This document shows, one piece after another, positions 45,456 to 57,617 of a stretch of 64,000 bases of DNA. Positions within the stretch are counted from its first letter, which is position 1, and each line of letters opens with the position of its first letter. Under the pieces are notes generated by a model. The model worked only from the letters and a program-made list of their open reading frames with translations, made no database searches and had not been told where the DNA came from. Source of the stretch: Ulva prolifera (taxonomy: Eukaryota; Chlorophyta; Ulvophyceae; Ulvales; Ulvaceae); the NCBI GenBank assembly GCA_023078555.1, contig CM041197.1, positions 8,154,842-8,218,841 on the forward strand, given 5' to 3'. Both the position numbers and the translations under genes were made by a program.

Positions 45456-47653
45456 TTACTTCCACACGCGGCTCCGATCCCCGTGGCTCGATGTCGGCCG
45501 CGGCATACCAGAGGTGCCCTTGTAGCCGCCTTCACGCTCCATGCATGCGACCGCAGCGGCCGGCGCCGGTGGCCGTGGCGGCGGAGGCAGCACCGGGGAG
45601 CACTCCGTGGACGGGAGTCCGAGCGAGCCGTCGGTGGAGGACGCGTCGGGGGAACAGTCTGTGGACACGCATTCGGTGGGCGGGAGTGCGAGGGAGGAGC
45701 CTGTGCAGGACGGTCCAGGTGTAGCACCTGTGGACGCGCTCTGTCTGGATGGAATTCCAATAGAGTATTCTGTGGAGGAGCACTCTGTAACCGGGGGCGC
45801 CGGGGAGCACTCCGTGGATGATGGTCCAAGAGAGATCTGCTTGGAGGTACATTCTGTGGACGCGGGCCTGAGAGAGGACGATGTGGATGAACACTCTGTG
45901 GAGAGGTACTCTGTGGACAGGTCTGCTGTCGACTGGGAATCGAGAGAGCACTCGCTGGATGGGCACTCGAGAGTTGTGCACGAGAGTCCTGTGGACCTCA
46001 CGAGGACTCTCAGCGGCTGCCCGGCGCCTCCCACTGCCGCAGATGGCTGAGTATCCCGTGCGGACTCTGAGTGCATGGCGGCCTCATGTGTGGTGGTGGC
46101 TGCAGGTGTGACAGCCTCCGCGCGCCGCGTTGGCGCGCTGTGCAGCCGCCCGCCCACCCGCGCTGCCGCCCTGCACAGCATGCGCAGCACACCCGCTGCG
46201 GCCGCCGCAGCGGCACCGCTTCTGGTTGCGGCACGGCCTGGTACGCGGGGTGTCGGCGCGGCTGATGCAGTGTTCACGTCACCTGCATACCTCTCGTGGC
46301 GTCTGTGCAAGCGCCCGGGAACACGACCCTGTACTACTAGTAGATCCAGGTAAAGCTACGCATGTTTGACATGGGTTTATGATCAGACACGTAGCATGAC
46401 GCGCAGTGGCCAGTACCTGGTTGCAGAACTTGAGGCAGAACGTGGGAGCGCTCTGCAGGTGTGGGCGCCTCCATGACTTCATGCATGCAGAGGTGTGATT
46501 CATCCGGCTCCGCAGCCTCCAGTGACCTGATCTCGACGCCACCTGCAGCCGCAGCGCCGCCCGTGGCGCTCACATCCGGCGCGTACGCGACCGCGCCCGG
46601 CACCAGTCCCGCAGCTCCAGGCACTTTTGCAGCCTCACACTCGGCACGATGCGTTGCCGTCCAGCCCCCTCGGCGCGATCCACGGTCGGGTGTGGAGCCG
46701 GCAGCGGCGGGAGAGCTGGTGGGAGATCCCGCGGGCGTCGACTCTTCGTCTCCCTGCCACTGCGGAGCCTCAGGTGGCCACACAGGAGGCTCTGGGGGGC
46801 CGCAGAGGACCCGGATGTGGACGCGTGCGTGCGACTCGCCACTCGCGGTGCCGCTGGTGCCGGTGTTGCCTCTGCCGCCACCATGCATGCTGCCGCTCTC
46901 CCGGCTGCACCGCGGTCTGCCATCCAGCCGCTTATCCACATCCGATGCATCCCCGCCGCCCACATTATGGGCGCACATGCATGCACTGCTAGAGCTGCAT
47001 TCCTCCTGGTCTCGCAGCGCTGAGTCAGCTGCGCCATCTGGGTCGGATGCGCACCAAGGCGGCCTGTTCACATGATACGAGATCTCGAATGGAGGGGGCT
47101 GGCGCGGAGCGCTACCGCGCAGCGGCGTGCTGCGTGCTGAGGATTGCGGCGACGCGTCGCGCCGCGGTGTGTCAGATTCGCTCTCCGCGCGGCTGATGGC
47201 GTCGTTCGGAACGCCCTGTGTAGTGACGTGAGCTGATGCTGCCGCATCGGTGGCCCCACTCCGGCCGTGGCGGAGGGCGCGCAAGCGCCGCCGCAGGGAC
47301 GCGAGCACTGGCGCCGTGCTGCGCGTGCTGTGGTGAAACACCTCAAACACGGGGCCGGCGCGGTTGCGCATGTGGCGGCGGATGAACAGCGTGAGGGCTG
47401 TGGCCATGAGGATGAGGCTGAACGCGGTGCCGACGCCGGCAAACGCCGCCTCGGCGGCGGCCATCGGGCGGGCGGAGGCTGAGGCGGCGGGGCGAGGGGG
47501 GGCGCGAGCTGGCTCCGTGATCACTGTGAAGTCCGCGAAGGGGTGCGGTGAGCCCAGGCGTCGGTCGGGAGGAAGTGTGTGCTCTGGTGTCTGCGGTGCC
47601 TGAAGCAGTTTCCGCCGTGGAGCAGTGGCCGTAGGAGGCATGGTCGATCGCAT
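45456..47653 (-). CDS. D: single-pass membrane protein with S/T/C repeat tail
   Basis: Exons 47653-46417 and 46282-45456 join in phase 1 (donor GTACTGG, acceptor TATGCAG) and give 687 residues from the chosen Met. More exons, including a signal peptide, probably lie upstream: the N-terminus starts with 'APRRKLLQAP', a motif usually found after the signal peptide in algal secreted proteins, and the frame stays open to 48085. One membrane helix (about residues 68-91, FAGVGTAFSLILMATALTLF) is followed by RRHMRNR, so the long rest is predicted cytoplasmic. That part is Ser/Pro/Ala-rich. Exon 2 carries a degenerate repeat of 'SSTECS.' type, about 20 Cys or Thr-Glu-Cys units over 180 residues. Its position and layout resemble the stalk, helix and linker of RLK-A and RLK-B, but no ectodomain or kinase is found. 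Confidence 0.6.
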
Positions 47654-47963
47654 GAAACTTGGGTGTGACTGCGGACGCGAGGCTTCCACGGTGGCAGCCA
47701 GTCTTGGGTCCGGTGTCCGTGGTGACAGGTGCGGGTGCCGGTCGGCCCAGTGTGTCCACAACCGGGTCTGTATGGTCAACGGAGCCCCTCCTTGCTCTGC
47801 AACAACTGCTCCGCATGATCGCACGGAATGATTTGCGGGGATGAACTTGTTGAGCTGAAAGGGCAAATCCTGGAGGATTGATTGTCGACTGATGAGCATG
47901 AATTGCATTTGTTGTGCTACTTGAGTGACAGCCTCGCTTGTAAGACTGCCAGCGGCAAAGTAT

Positions 47964-47993
47964 TGAGTAAAGTAAAATAAAGCGAATCTGAAT
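47964..47993 (-). repeat. R1 tail fragment
   Basis: Inverted match to the R1 3' tail (tgagtaaagtaaaataaagc plus aatctgaat). It is a truncated remnant or a chance A/T-rich match. Confidence 0.4.
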
Positions 47994-48085
47994 GTGTGCT
48001 GTGCGCATGCCATGGGGATTGACGAGGTAGCACAGAGCGCAGTGGAAGTCGATGTGGTACTGTGCTGCATGGAGGGACATGGCAT

Positions 48086-51000
48086 GCGGTGTAGGCTAGA
48101 GCCTCAGCCTCTTAAGGCACAGCAGAACCTCAATCGCAGTTGACGTGCGTGCCATGAGGTGCGCTTTGCAGGTGGAGCGCGGAGCGGCCGCAACAGGAAC
48201 TGATAGGGAATCAATGGACAGTGACTTCAATCACTCGCCTAATCATGCCTGCCCAAGGCGCGGCCGGCACTGTACGCATGTGCCATGCTGCCCATTTGAG
48301 TAGCAGTTGCGCTGCGAGCCCAAATGGTATTGGTTTTGACAAGTGTGCAACATATGTGATCTGAGCTGCTCAGCGCATGAGTCTGACCATCATGCTTCGT
48401 CCGACAGCCTATGCCACTCGCACCACGGAATAAACGCGGTGATACATGAACGGGTGCAGACAAACACAGCAAACGAATTTCTTCCGAATAGGCATGCTGA
48501 ACAAGTGATCAATGCAGTTGAACCAGCAGTTGTGCTCGACTACATGCAGCACAGCAACAGCTCAGCTGAACGCAGCACGTGCACCTTCACATGTATCTGA
48601 TGACAGCCATTCACTGGACGAAAGAAAGGAGAGAATTTGATAGGTATGGATAGCCTGCTTATGTGTTGCTGGCCATCATATCTCGAGATAGTCGGAAGGA
48701 GAGACGCACCTTCACAACGCAGAGCACTGGCTACGCCCCAGGACACCTCATCTCGTGTTGGCAACTCTCGAAGTGATGTTTGTATCTGCATGGGTGCACT
48801 CTTCCTTAGCAGCGTTCTTTCTCTGTTCGATTACCTACGTTGGACCATCGAGTTGAATCGGGACATAGACGCATCAAATCCTGAGCCGAAGCTTGGACGC
48901 GCGAATGTCATGAGCTACACATGTTTTGTCATTCGATCTGAACATGGAGTATTGTATTGATTTTGTGGCGGGCATAGCTTCAGCGCAGGCTCATTCGGTC
49001 GGAACTCCGAGCATCGCCCGCTGCCGCTCAGGCATGTTCAATGGCCAGCAAGGCCGATCACCAGGCGACACAGCATGAGGTTCTACCAGCAGCAGTAATG
49101 GGTAGCTGTATGAGTGTGGTAATGTGGTCGTGGACAACAGGCGATACCAACGAGAGTCAATCCTTGAGCAGACAGCACTGGGCGCTCGATGCCTTCTTCA
49201 CCGGCGCACAGGAACGCACGAAGAACGGCCAGCAAAATGCTGCCTATCAACAAGGATCAATATGATGCGTTGCAAGGAGGAACCGCACCTCGCGGTTCAA
49301 TGGAACGTGGAGAACCTGTATAATTTCGTATCAATCCACGCACGGCAGATCGTTCATAATGTAAACGCACTCTAGCTATACTCCAGCATTATAGGACTCC
49401 ACGGACATCGATGTGCTTCCAGAGCGTTCTGCCGAGCATTCTGCCATTGCCGCCTGTTAGTGCACTGTGTGAGGCAGTGTGCGCAGGTGGCTGTTTGAAT
49501 TTGGCACGTCACCTGTTTGAATGCACCTGCGCCACGCACCGAACCGTTCGCAGGCGCGCACGAGCGAAATGGATCGTCGGGTTTCTAGAAGGGCACGTTG
49601 TCCGTTGTTACCGGTCGAACTTGTCGAGGTGATAATCCAGAGCGCTACCGCTGTGCAATTTCATGTAGCTGAAGCACCCTTCGTTGCACATGCAGGAAAG
49701 TACACGAGCGTAGCCTTCCGACGGGATCATTCCGAATAAACCGAAGGCCCCTGTATGCGGTAATTTTGAAATGCATTAGGCGGCTTGAAAGTAATGGCCA
49801 AAGCGATCAGACAGGTGTCACCTTTTCGCGTCACGTCTCCAGGCATCCTCCACGGACGTACCCGATCTTTGGTGAACATCATCGATTGCTCATCTAGACT
49901 CAGTAGCAGGACCGACAGCGTTAAATGCAATGTGTCATTCTCAAATTTGTGTATCATACCGCAGCACAGGCGCCGGGCCGGAACGGCGCGGATCGGTGTT
50001 CATTAGACCACGCGTGTGCGACACGACCAACATGCAACAGATCTGCCATGCTATATGAACTGCAGTCGGCCACGTCATGGCAGCTTCATGCTAACAGTTT
50101 TGTTAGCGTTCAAGCTTCGCCTGCAACCGACATAGCGCTACAGATGAAGAAAGCGGATGTTTCAACCCCGCCGCGCTTGTTGCAGGTCCCGTGTTAAGTG
50201 CATTGACGTCATTCTCCTGCCACGTTTGTCCCTGGATTGGTTGACCCAAGGCTCAGGGAAGCAGAGTGGGAAAGAGGCACACATTTCAGGAGAATTGACG
50301 CAGGTCATCGAAAGCCAAAGTTAGACCCTCAATGTGGATATACCGTGAACCAAGTGCTATGAATTTGCCGCGTATTGAGCCGGGAAAGTACCATCATGCA
50401 CCGCCACCCATCCATCCCTGGGTAGCTGGCATGAGTCCTGCTCACAGGTGTGGAGTGTCCGATATCATCGGGCTTCTGGCATTGCATCGGCAATAAAGCT
50501 GCTTGTGCTTGATTGTTTTTCACGACTCAGATTCTCGAGACTGTTCATGTATCTCAGTTTCTGCTCGGCTCGCATGGAACATGCCCCAATCGCCAGTCGA
50601 CAGACGCAGCAACAACAACATAGCACATGTTTGCACATAGGCTCCTCATAGACATGATGATACAGCTTCTGTGATCAGGTTTGCACGAGAGACACCTGGC
50701 TTACACACTTGCAGGATGAATAATACGACCTCTTGCAACGCGATCGCATGCCTTCAGCAGCATCCCCACACAGAAGAAAAACCATAAATAGAGAAATGAA
50801 AATCTTCGCCCTCAAACGATGCGACATGAACCACGCTGCAGCTCACTACTCTTATCCAGTCAGCGTAAGGACATTGCTTTCAAACCACAGGAATCAGTAA
50901 TCGTACACTTGAAACTACAACCCCTCCACCACTCATGAATTCCTATTCTACAACCCTCATTCCACTGCGACGCCCCGATCTGCCCTGCGCTGAGCCCACC

Positions 51001-52060
51001 CACCTTGTGGCTGCAGTTGCAACATGGAAGGCCTGCAGCAGACGTGCCTAGTACTGCCTGTCTGCATGATTGGCACTATTTATAGACGAGACAAAGAGGC
51101 GCATCGCAGACGACGGCAGCCCGGACGCCCAGCCCCTGGCACGCTGCTCTAGCCACGCCCCAGCACCACGATGCCTTGGAACAAGGTACAGCATTCCAGG
51201 AACACCACACCCCGAGGTATCACTCAATTTTGGTGACCCGAAGACCTGCTTCGCAGACCCCTCCGATCGGCGCAGGCCGACACTGTGGCGCTGCGCGGCG
51301 CCGACTGCAGCAGCTGGCACGCACGCTGCCACTGCAGCTGCACGCGAACAGCACGGCGCGTGTTGCACCGAGGCATGGACGCACCGCACCGCCACCCGCA
51401 CCTGTGCCGCGTGGCCATCAGCCACAGGCAGCAGCAAGACATGCTGCGAGGCTGTGAACACAGCCAGCAGCCGCAGCAGCCATGCATGCTCGTCAGGGGC
51501 GACCATTCCCGCAAACTTGTCCTGCTGGACCGTCCCTCGAAAACACGCACCACGGCCAGCAGGGGTCACCACACATACAGCACACCTCGAGCTCGGTGTT
51601 CAGCATGACACCGACGGCCTCCGTGGTGCCTCAACCTCAACGGATGCCGCCCCTGCGGCAGCTGCTCAACAGATGTACTCAGCAGATGTAGGCAGTAGCG
51701 TCACCGACACACCCGGCTCGAGCCGTCTCAGCAGGCCGCGATGCTTCGCAGCGCACAGAGCGCGCGCAGCGCGATGCGCGCAGCGCCATCGCACACAGTC
51801 ACTCTCCACACCCCTCCCAGCATGGTGCGCAGGGGATGCGTGTCTACACACAGAGCAGACCCGCCTTCGCACCGCTCAAAACATGCCGTCGGCATCGGTG
51901 CTGCATCATGATGTGCCGCCGAGGCATTCTATCGCAGACACCAGCTTGGCCCCCATGTGGCTAGCAGTGCACGGCGGAGCACATCAGGCCTGGGCGGGGG
52001 TGTGCCGTTCCCTCCCGAGTCCCGACAGGAATTTTCGGGGCGGCAGCCCTGAAAAAGCGG
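48086..52060. other. Gene-poor spacer upstream of gene D and downstream of RLK-B
   Basis: It may contain undetected 5' exons of gene D (minus). A minus segment at about 49951-49875 ends in an ideal donor (GATCGG before GTACGT) and could be an exon (TLHLTLSVLLLSLDEQS), but no partner was found. From 51.07 to 52.05 kb the DNA is GC-rich and open in several frames on both strands; I read it as RLK-B 3' flank, not coding. Confidence 0.4.
49041..49265 (+). CDS. Possible small protein or exon, unknown
   Basis: A 74-codon frame starting MASKADHQATQHEVLPAAVM with a short hydrophobic helix (LPAAVMGSCMSVVMWSW) and a Gln/Asn-rich polar tail. Residue composition looks protein-like, but there is no paralogue or splice evidence. 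Confidence 0.25.
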   Translation: MASKADHQATQHEVLPAAVMGSCMSVVMWSWTTGDTNESQSLSRQHWALDAFFTGAQERTKNGQQNAAYQQGSI

Positions 52061-55000
52061 CTAGATTGCGGGCTTGTAGGTGCGCGTGCAGAAGATGTCG
52101 TCGCAGGCCTCGCAGAACTGCTGCATGCTGAGCCGGCGCTTCGGGTCGCGCTCGAGAAGCGCCAGGACGGGGGAGCGCAGGGTGCGCAGCTTGCGCATTG
52201 TGTCGGGTGCGGCGCGGCTCCCCTCCCACGGCAGGTCCTGCTCTCCGAGCAGCTGCGCTAGGATCTGCAAAACATACACCCATGCCTGCGGGTCGGTGGT
52301 GCCTTGGCCGTGACGGGCTGCTTTAAAACAAATTTCTTGTGGCGCACACACATTCCCACGCACCGGCGGGACCGGGATGACGATGTCGCAGCCTCTAATC
52401 TGCCGATGCGAGCGGCCCCCGACTAATCTGGCAGCTCGACCCGCATACGCCGACATTGAGGTGAACTTGGCTCTGGCGAAGGGGACTGTGCCCAGGTCAG
52501 GGCGGCTTACGCATCGCCTGCTGACACAGCGTGGATACACTATAGCAAATGCATGCCACCAACATGCATCTCTGCCACCCCAGAGGACGGCGTGGCAGTT
52601 GCGCGTGCTTTGCATGCTGTGGCTACACCACAAGCGGCCAGCACGGCCCATTCGATGCCTCATTGTGTGGCTGAAGAAAATCATCAGAGCCTGCGCAGGC
52701 TACACGCCATGCGTGCCCGCAAAAACCACCACTGATGCGCTCCCGGCCACGGCTGCAATCCCGTTTTCAGGCACGCAGATCAGCGGCGCAGCATCAAGCG
52801 CCAGCAGACAACGGCGACAGTCTCGCGCATGAGGTGCCAGTGTCGGGAGGGTTACCGTAAAGAGCGCCTGGGTCACCGGGACGGCCCAGGAACGGCACAG
52901 CCTCTCCCAGCACATGAACTCGAATATGCTAACGGCGGAAAGCTCGGGGGATGACGCACCTGCTGTGTGCCATCGACGAGCGGCTGGAAGGCGGGCTTGC
53001 CAGTCAGCAGCTCAAACGCCATCACCCCGAGCGCCCAGGAGTCGAGCGACGCCTGGGGGACCATCATGCGCTCCCGCTTGTGCAGCGCCTGGATGACCTC
53101 CGGGGCCGTGTACCGGAGGCTGTAGCAGATGCCGGACTCCTCCCCGGCGCGCGCGACGCAGCCAAAGTCGATGATCGTCCAGCGGTTCTCGCGAGGCAGC
53201 CACATCACGTTGCCGGGCTTGAGGTCACGGTGCACGTAGCCGGCGTCGTGCATGCCCGCCAGGCGGCGCGAGATGTTGGCGAGCATCTGCACACCGCAAC
53301 ACTGCGTTCTGAAGGGGGGTTGGCGTGTGCGAGTGATTTGGGGTTGTGTGGGCAGCTTGCGGTACGACAGGCGGTGGGCCCCGACATTGATTGGGGCCCG
53401 TGCGTAGCGCTGACATTGGTCGGGGCCCCCACACACGGTGACGGACAGCCCGTGCGCGGCGCTGACGCGAGCGGACCGACCTGGAGTCGCATTTGCCATC
53501 CGCCACTTCCCAAATGAGGCGTCCATCACAGAAGCGGCCAAAAAAAATGACCAAAATAGCCAAAATGAAACGGCCGTGACAATACTGTTCACCGGCGACA
53601 TGCTTTGCACACGCGCAGCGTCAAAGCTGCATCACGCCCTCCACCCCTTCCATACAAGACGCCAGCCGCCCCGTTTCTTTCCATCTTTTGTCCCTGCCCG
53701 GCAGCGCACCGCGACGGACTGGAACATGTCGGGCTTGGCGCGGCGGCTCCACTCGTCGAGCGCCTCGCCCTTCTCCATGATGATGAACGGCGGCAACGGC
53801 GTGCCGTGTGCGTCGCCCTCCTCCCCGTCCTCGTTCACTGCCATCGCCTCAATCTTCGGCAGCAGTTCTTGCAGGACCTCGTCGCGGTACAGCGCCGTCT
53901 CGGCGTCGTACGCCTTCCGCGACACAAACAGCTTGATCGCGTAGTCGCGGTCATCGCGCACGTCCCGCGCGAACTGCACCATGCCCTGGCCTGCACGCGA
54001 GCGCATGCATGAGTGTCATGCATGATTTGTGCCGGAGCACCTGCGTTCGGCAATGGTGAACCAGAAGGGGACAGAAGGGCGGTGGCGGATGAAGGACACA
54101 AGGCGTGTGGCCGCTGAGAAGAGACGTGCGAGTCGTTCACGTCAGATTGAAACGACGGGCTGAAGTGGAGCTTTCACCGGCGCGTGGGCGGTTGGGGTGC
54201 CAGCGATGTCAATGGTGTATGCATCCACCAGACTGCACATCCCAGTTGTGTTGTCTGTGCATGCCGGGTATGCATGCCCACAATGCGCCGCACCTCCCAT
54301 GCGCCGCTGCGCCTGGCCAAGCGGCAGGAAGCGCTCCTTGATCGGCTTGCCGACCGCATGCATGCCGTCGAGCTGCCGGGCGAGCCGGTCCATGAGCTCC
54401 GGCACCGAGGCGCCCTCCGGCGGCGGCCCCACCGGCGACCCGGGGTCCCCCCGCCCCGCCGTCGTGTACGTCCCCGACCGCGTCGACTGCCGGCTCCGCT
54501 GCGACAGCGCCGAGGCGCGCGATGCACGCGACGCTTGCGTGTTGCGCGTGACGTCCTCGTCCCCGCTGCTGACGTACGAGTACTGCGGCAGCGCGCAGTC
54601 GTCGGTGAACGTGACGTCGGTGTCAGTGTACGGCGCGTGCCAGCGCGCCGCGAGCGCTTCGACGCGCGTGCGCCCGCCGCCCGAGCTGTGTGTGCGGTAC
54701 GACGCCACGCCAGGGGACCCCGGCACGGCCTGGAGCTTTGTATGCAGCGCCTCGTTCGACGGCGTCGGCGTGCCAGGGGTCGGGGGGTACGGCCATGGCG
54801 CCGCGCCGTAGAAACCCGGGTGCGCGCTCCCGGGCCCCCCCGGCCCGAACGACGGCTGCGCCACCACATACTGTGGCCCATATGCGGGGCCAGACGGATA
54901 GTACCCCAGCTGGTCCTTCGGCTGGTGCTGCCGCGCCTGGTTCTGGCGGCGGTAGACGTAAACGCCGATTACGGCCGCGAGCACGGCGACGACGCCGGCG

Positions 55001-57617
55001 ATGATTACGATGATTACCCATGTGTCCAGGCCGCCGCCGCCGTCGCCGCCGCCGCCGCCGTACGAGTCCCCGCCGCCGGAGGAGGAGCCGTAGGGGTCTC
55101 TGGGGTCGAGGGAGACGCCCGGGGGGAGGGGGCTGCCGGACTCGTCGGTGGGCTCGGAGCCGATGCCACCGGGCGTGATGAGTGCTTCGGCGAGGGGCAT
55201 CGCGCGCACCGGGCCGCTGAGGAGCTGCATGCCGCATCGAGGTGATCAGATGAGCAGGTCTGGACCGCGTGCCCCTCTTGTTGATGGAAAACAGCGGGAG
55301 GTTTCACCAGATGACATGAAGGGGTAGACGGCACGCAGGACCGGGAGAACGCAACGTGTGCTCAACAGCAGCCGGCCCCGCGCGAAGCTTGTACTAGAAC
55401 ACGCGATGAGCGATGCAATCACTCTGCAGCGCCAAGACCACAGCACGCCTGTTTCCGCAGCCTACACCCACACAGCGGGCACAGCACGCAGCACCGCACC
55501 GCCCGGATGTCGAACGACCAGTCGTCCGCGTCCGTGAGGAAGTCGCTGCCGCGGGCCGCGCTGAGGGGCTCCGCGGAGGTGATGTCCGCCGCGTCCTCCC
55601 CCGCCACCAGCAGCCCCGCTATGTCGTCCACGAAGAAGCGGCTGCCGCCAAAGCCACGCAGCGGCGTCTCGGCGGTGTTGCTCGCCGAAAAGGTGCACTC
55701 CTGGATCTTGACGGGGGCGCCGGCGTCGGCGAGGATGACGGGGGAGGACGGCGCGGTGAGGATGTTGGAGAAGGCAGTCTTGAGGAAGTACGTGGGAGAT
55801 GCGCGCACTGCGACGGAGACGATCGTCTGGCCGCGGTCGTCCTGGTCGCCGCTCATGTGCGAGATCGCGCCGTCTGCGGCGGCGAGGGCGGCGTCAGGAC
55901 AGGGGAGGGGGCCGCCATGCGGGCTCGTGCGCAGCCGCGGCATGGCCATGGGGCCCCCCGGCAGGGCCCCAGGGCGAGCGGATGGGGGGCAGATGGAGCA
56001 GAGACGGTGTACGTCGCATGTGGTGGAAAACACAACGAAACAAAACCAAAAAAGCGGTACACAATTGCGACGTCCGTACACGGCTCTGCCCCCTCATGCG
56101 GACAAGTGCACACAATGACTGCATGAGTTCAGATGGGCCCTGCTTCGATCGGCGATCATGTACACATAGCTGTGCAGATCACGGACACTCGCCATAGCTG
56201 CGTAGCATGACCGCCAATGCAGCCCTGGTCCCAGGGCGCCCCAACCTGGCATCACCGTAAGGGCGAGCAGACGAACCTCTTCCTCTGATGTGGATACACA
56301 CAGGTGCGCTGCATTCCCATTACACCTCCACATACACACGCATGCAAGGTGTGCATGGCCACACCTTCATAGAGGACGCGCGCGGTCGGGTACGCGATGA
56401 AGCCGCGGCACGGCGTGCGGCCGTCGCCCTCCACGCGCACGTCCCGGATGTACACGTCGCCGCCGTGCACGTGCAGCAGCATCGGCACGTTGGCCGCCGT
56501 CGGCTCCTCGAAGCCGAACCCGCCGCCGCCGCTGGGGTACCGGATGTAGAGGTTCTCGACGAGAGCCTTGCCCTGGGTGATCGCGAGGAGGTGGTTCTGC
56601 GCGAGCAGCAGGCACTGGCGGGGGGTGCGGGCCGCGAGGGGGGCGCCGGAGAGGCGGTCCAGGAACGCCTGTGACGGCGCCTCGGTGCAGTTGCCCTGCA
56701 GGCCGGGGTGAAATGCAGGTGACAGCAGTGGTGGGGGGGTGATGTGCCGGGGCATGCAGAGCGTGCGACATCATTCTTGGGGGTGGCAATCCCAACAAAG
56801 CCTGCGGTGGCCTGGTTACCAGACTGCTGATTGCTCAGAGTCGCGAGCACATCGATTGAACGCGCGGCAGGAGGTCGGCGGCGATGTCGCACACGTGCCC
56901 ATGGCTTCAGCGCGCCTGACACCACCCGCTGGCGCCACCCGGCTACCCTGTATGTGCCTACAGCATAGGGTAGATAGCCCCTGGGGTAGCTGAGCTCCGG
57001 GATGCAGACTGGCGCCGGCCGATACGCCCTCGGTGGTTGGCCGCGATGCCGGTTAGACTACGACTCAAACACTGCGGATCTACATGGCCCGCACGCGATG
57101 CCCCGTGCCGTCGTTGACTGTTCATTTCTGGAGATTGACTGTGTACTGCAACATCAAGGCAGTGGAGTGGGGCTGCGGCATGCAAGCGTGGCATGCAAGC
57201 GTGGACAAGCCGCACCCGGATGGAGCGCGTGCGGCTGATCTGCGGGGGCAGCAGGTGCAGGAACTCGACGTCGTAGATGAGGGCGGGGACGAGCGGGAAG
57301 CCCGTCGTGTCGAGGTGCTTTCGGATCTCGATGTGTGCTGCGCCCTCCTGCAGCGCGGTGATCAGCTCCTCGACGGTCTCGACGATCGACACCACCGGCA
57401 CCTCCGTGGCTTGGAGTAGCGCCCTCCCCGGCAGCCCTGCGGCCGATACTGTGGTGGCCAAGAATGCCTGCAGACCGGAGGTGGCTGCGGGGCGAGCTGT
57501 TGGTGTGGTGGTGAGATGGCCTGATGGAAGGTGTCGTGGAAGGGAGCTGGGCAATGTGTGTGAGTGTGTGTGGCACAAGTGAGAGTCCTTTCTGGCGCAG
57601 CGTACAGCACTGTGCAT
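52061..57617 (-). CDS. RLK-B: receptor-like Ser/Thr protein kinase
   Basis: Seven exons (57617-57216, 56695-56365, 55873-55500, 55224-54294, 53990-53710, 53286-52960, 52264-52061) join in phases 0,1,0,1,0,0 to 949 residues. The ectodomain is residues 1-369, with 'GRALLQ' after a weak signal region. A Gly/Ser-rich stalk leads to the membrane helix at about 438-460 (WVIIVIIAGVVAVLAAVIGVYV), then a Pro/Gly/Ser linker of about 220 residues. The kinase starts at the exon 4/5 junction with a short Gly loop (MGGQGMVQFA). K699 is in 'YAIKLF', the catalytic loop is HRDLKPGN (792-799), DFG is 813-815, APE 834-836, and DSWALG and a C-lobe end (LLERDPKRRLS) follow. HRDLKP marks Ser/Thr specificity, and all catalytic residues are present. 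The exact start is uncertain: an acceptor (GTCTGCAG) inside exon 1 leaves room for an earlier signal-peptide exon. Ligand unknown. Confidence 0.9.

Noticed and set aside
46461-47075. 204-codon plus frame opposite gene D
   Set aside because: Shadow frame; the minus strand has the membrane helix and a phase-matched splice.
45456-48085. Gene D as a fourth receptor kinase
   Set aside because: I looked for HRD/DFG-type motifs on the minus strand down to about 38 kb and saw none.
51070-52131. 353-codon plus frame
   Set aside because: GC-rich, low-complexity Ala/Arg/Thr composition with several overlapping frames; it overlaps the end of the RLK-B coding strand.
54184-55245. 353-codon plus frame opposite RLK-B exon 4
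   Set aside because: Shadow of a GC-rich coding exon; the minus frame holds the membrane helix and spliced kinase.
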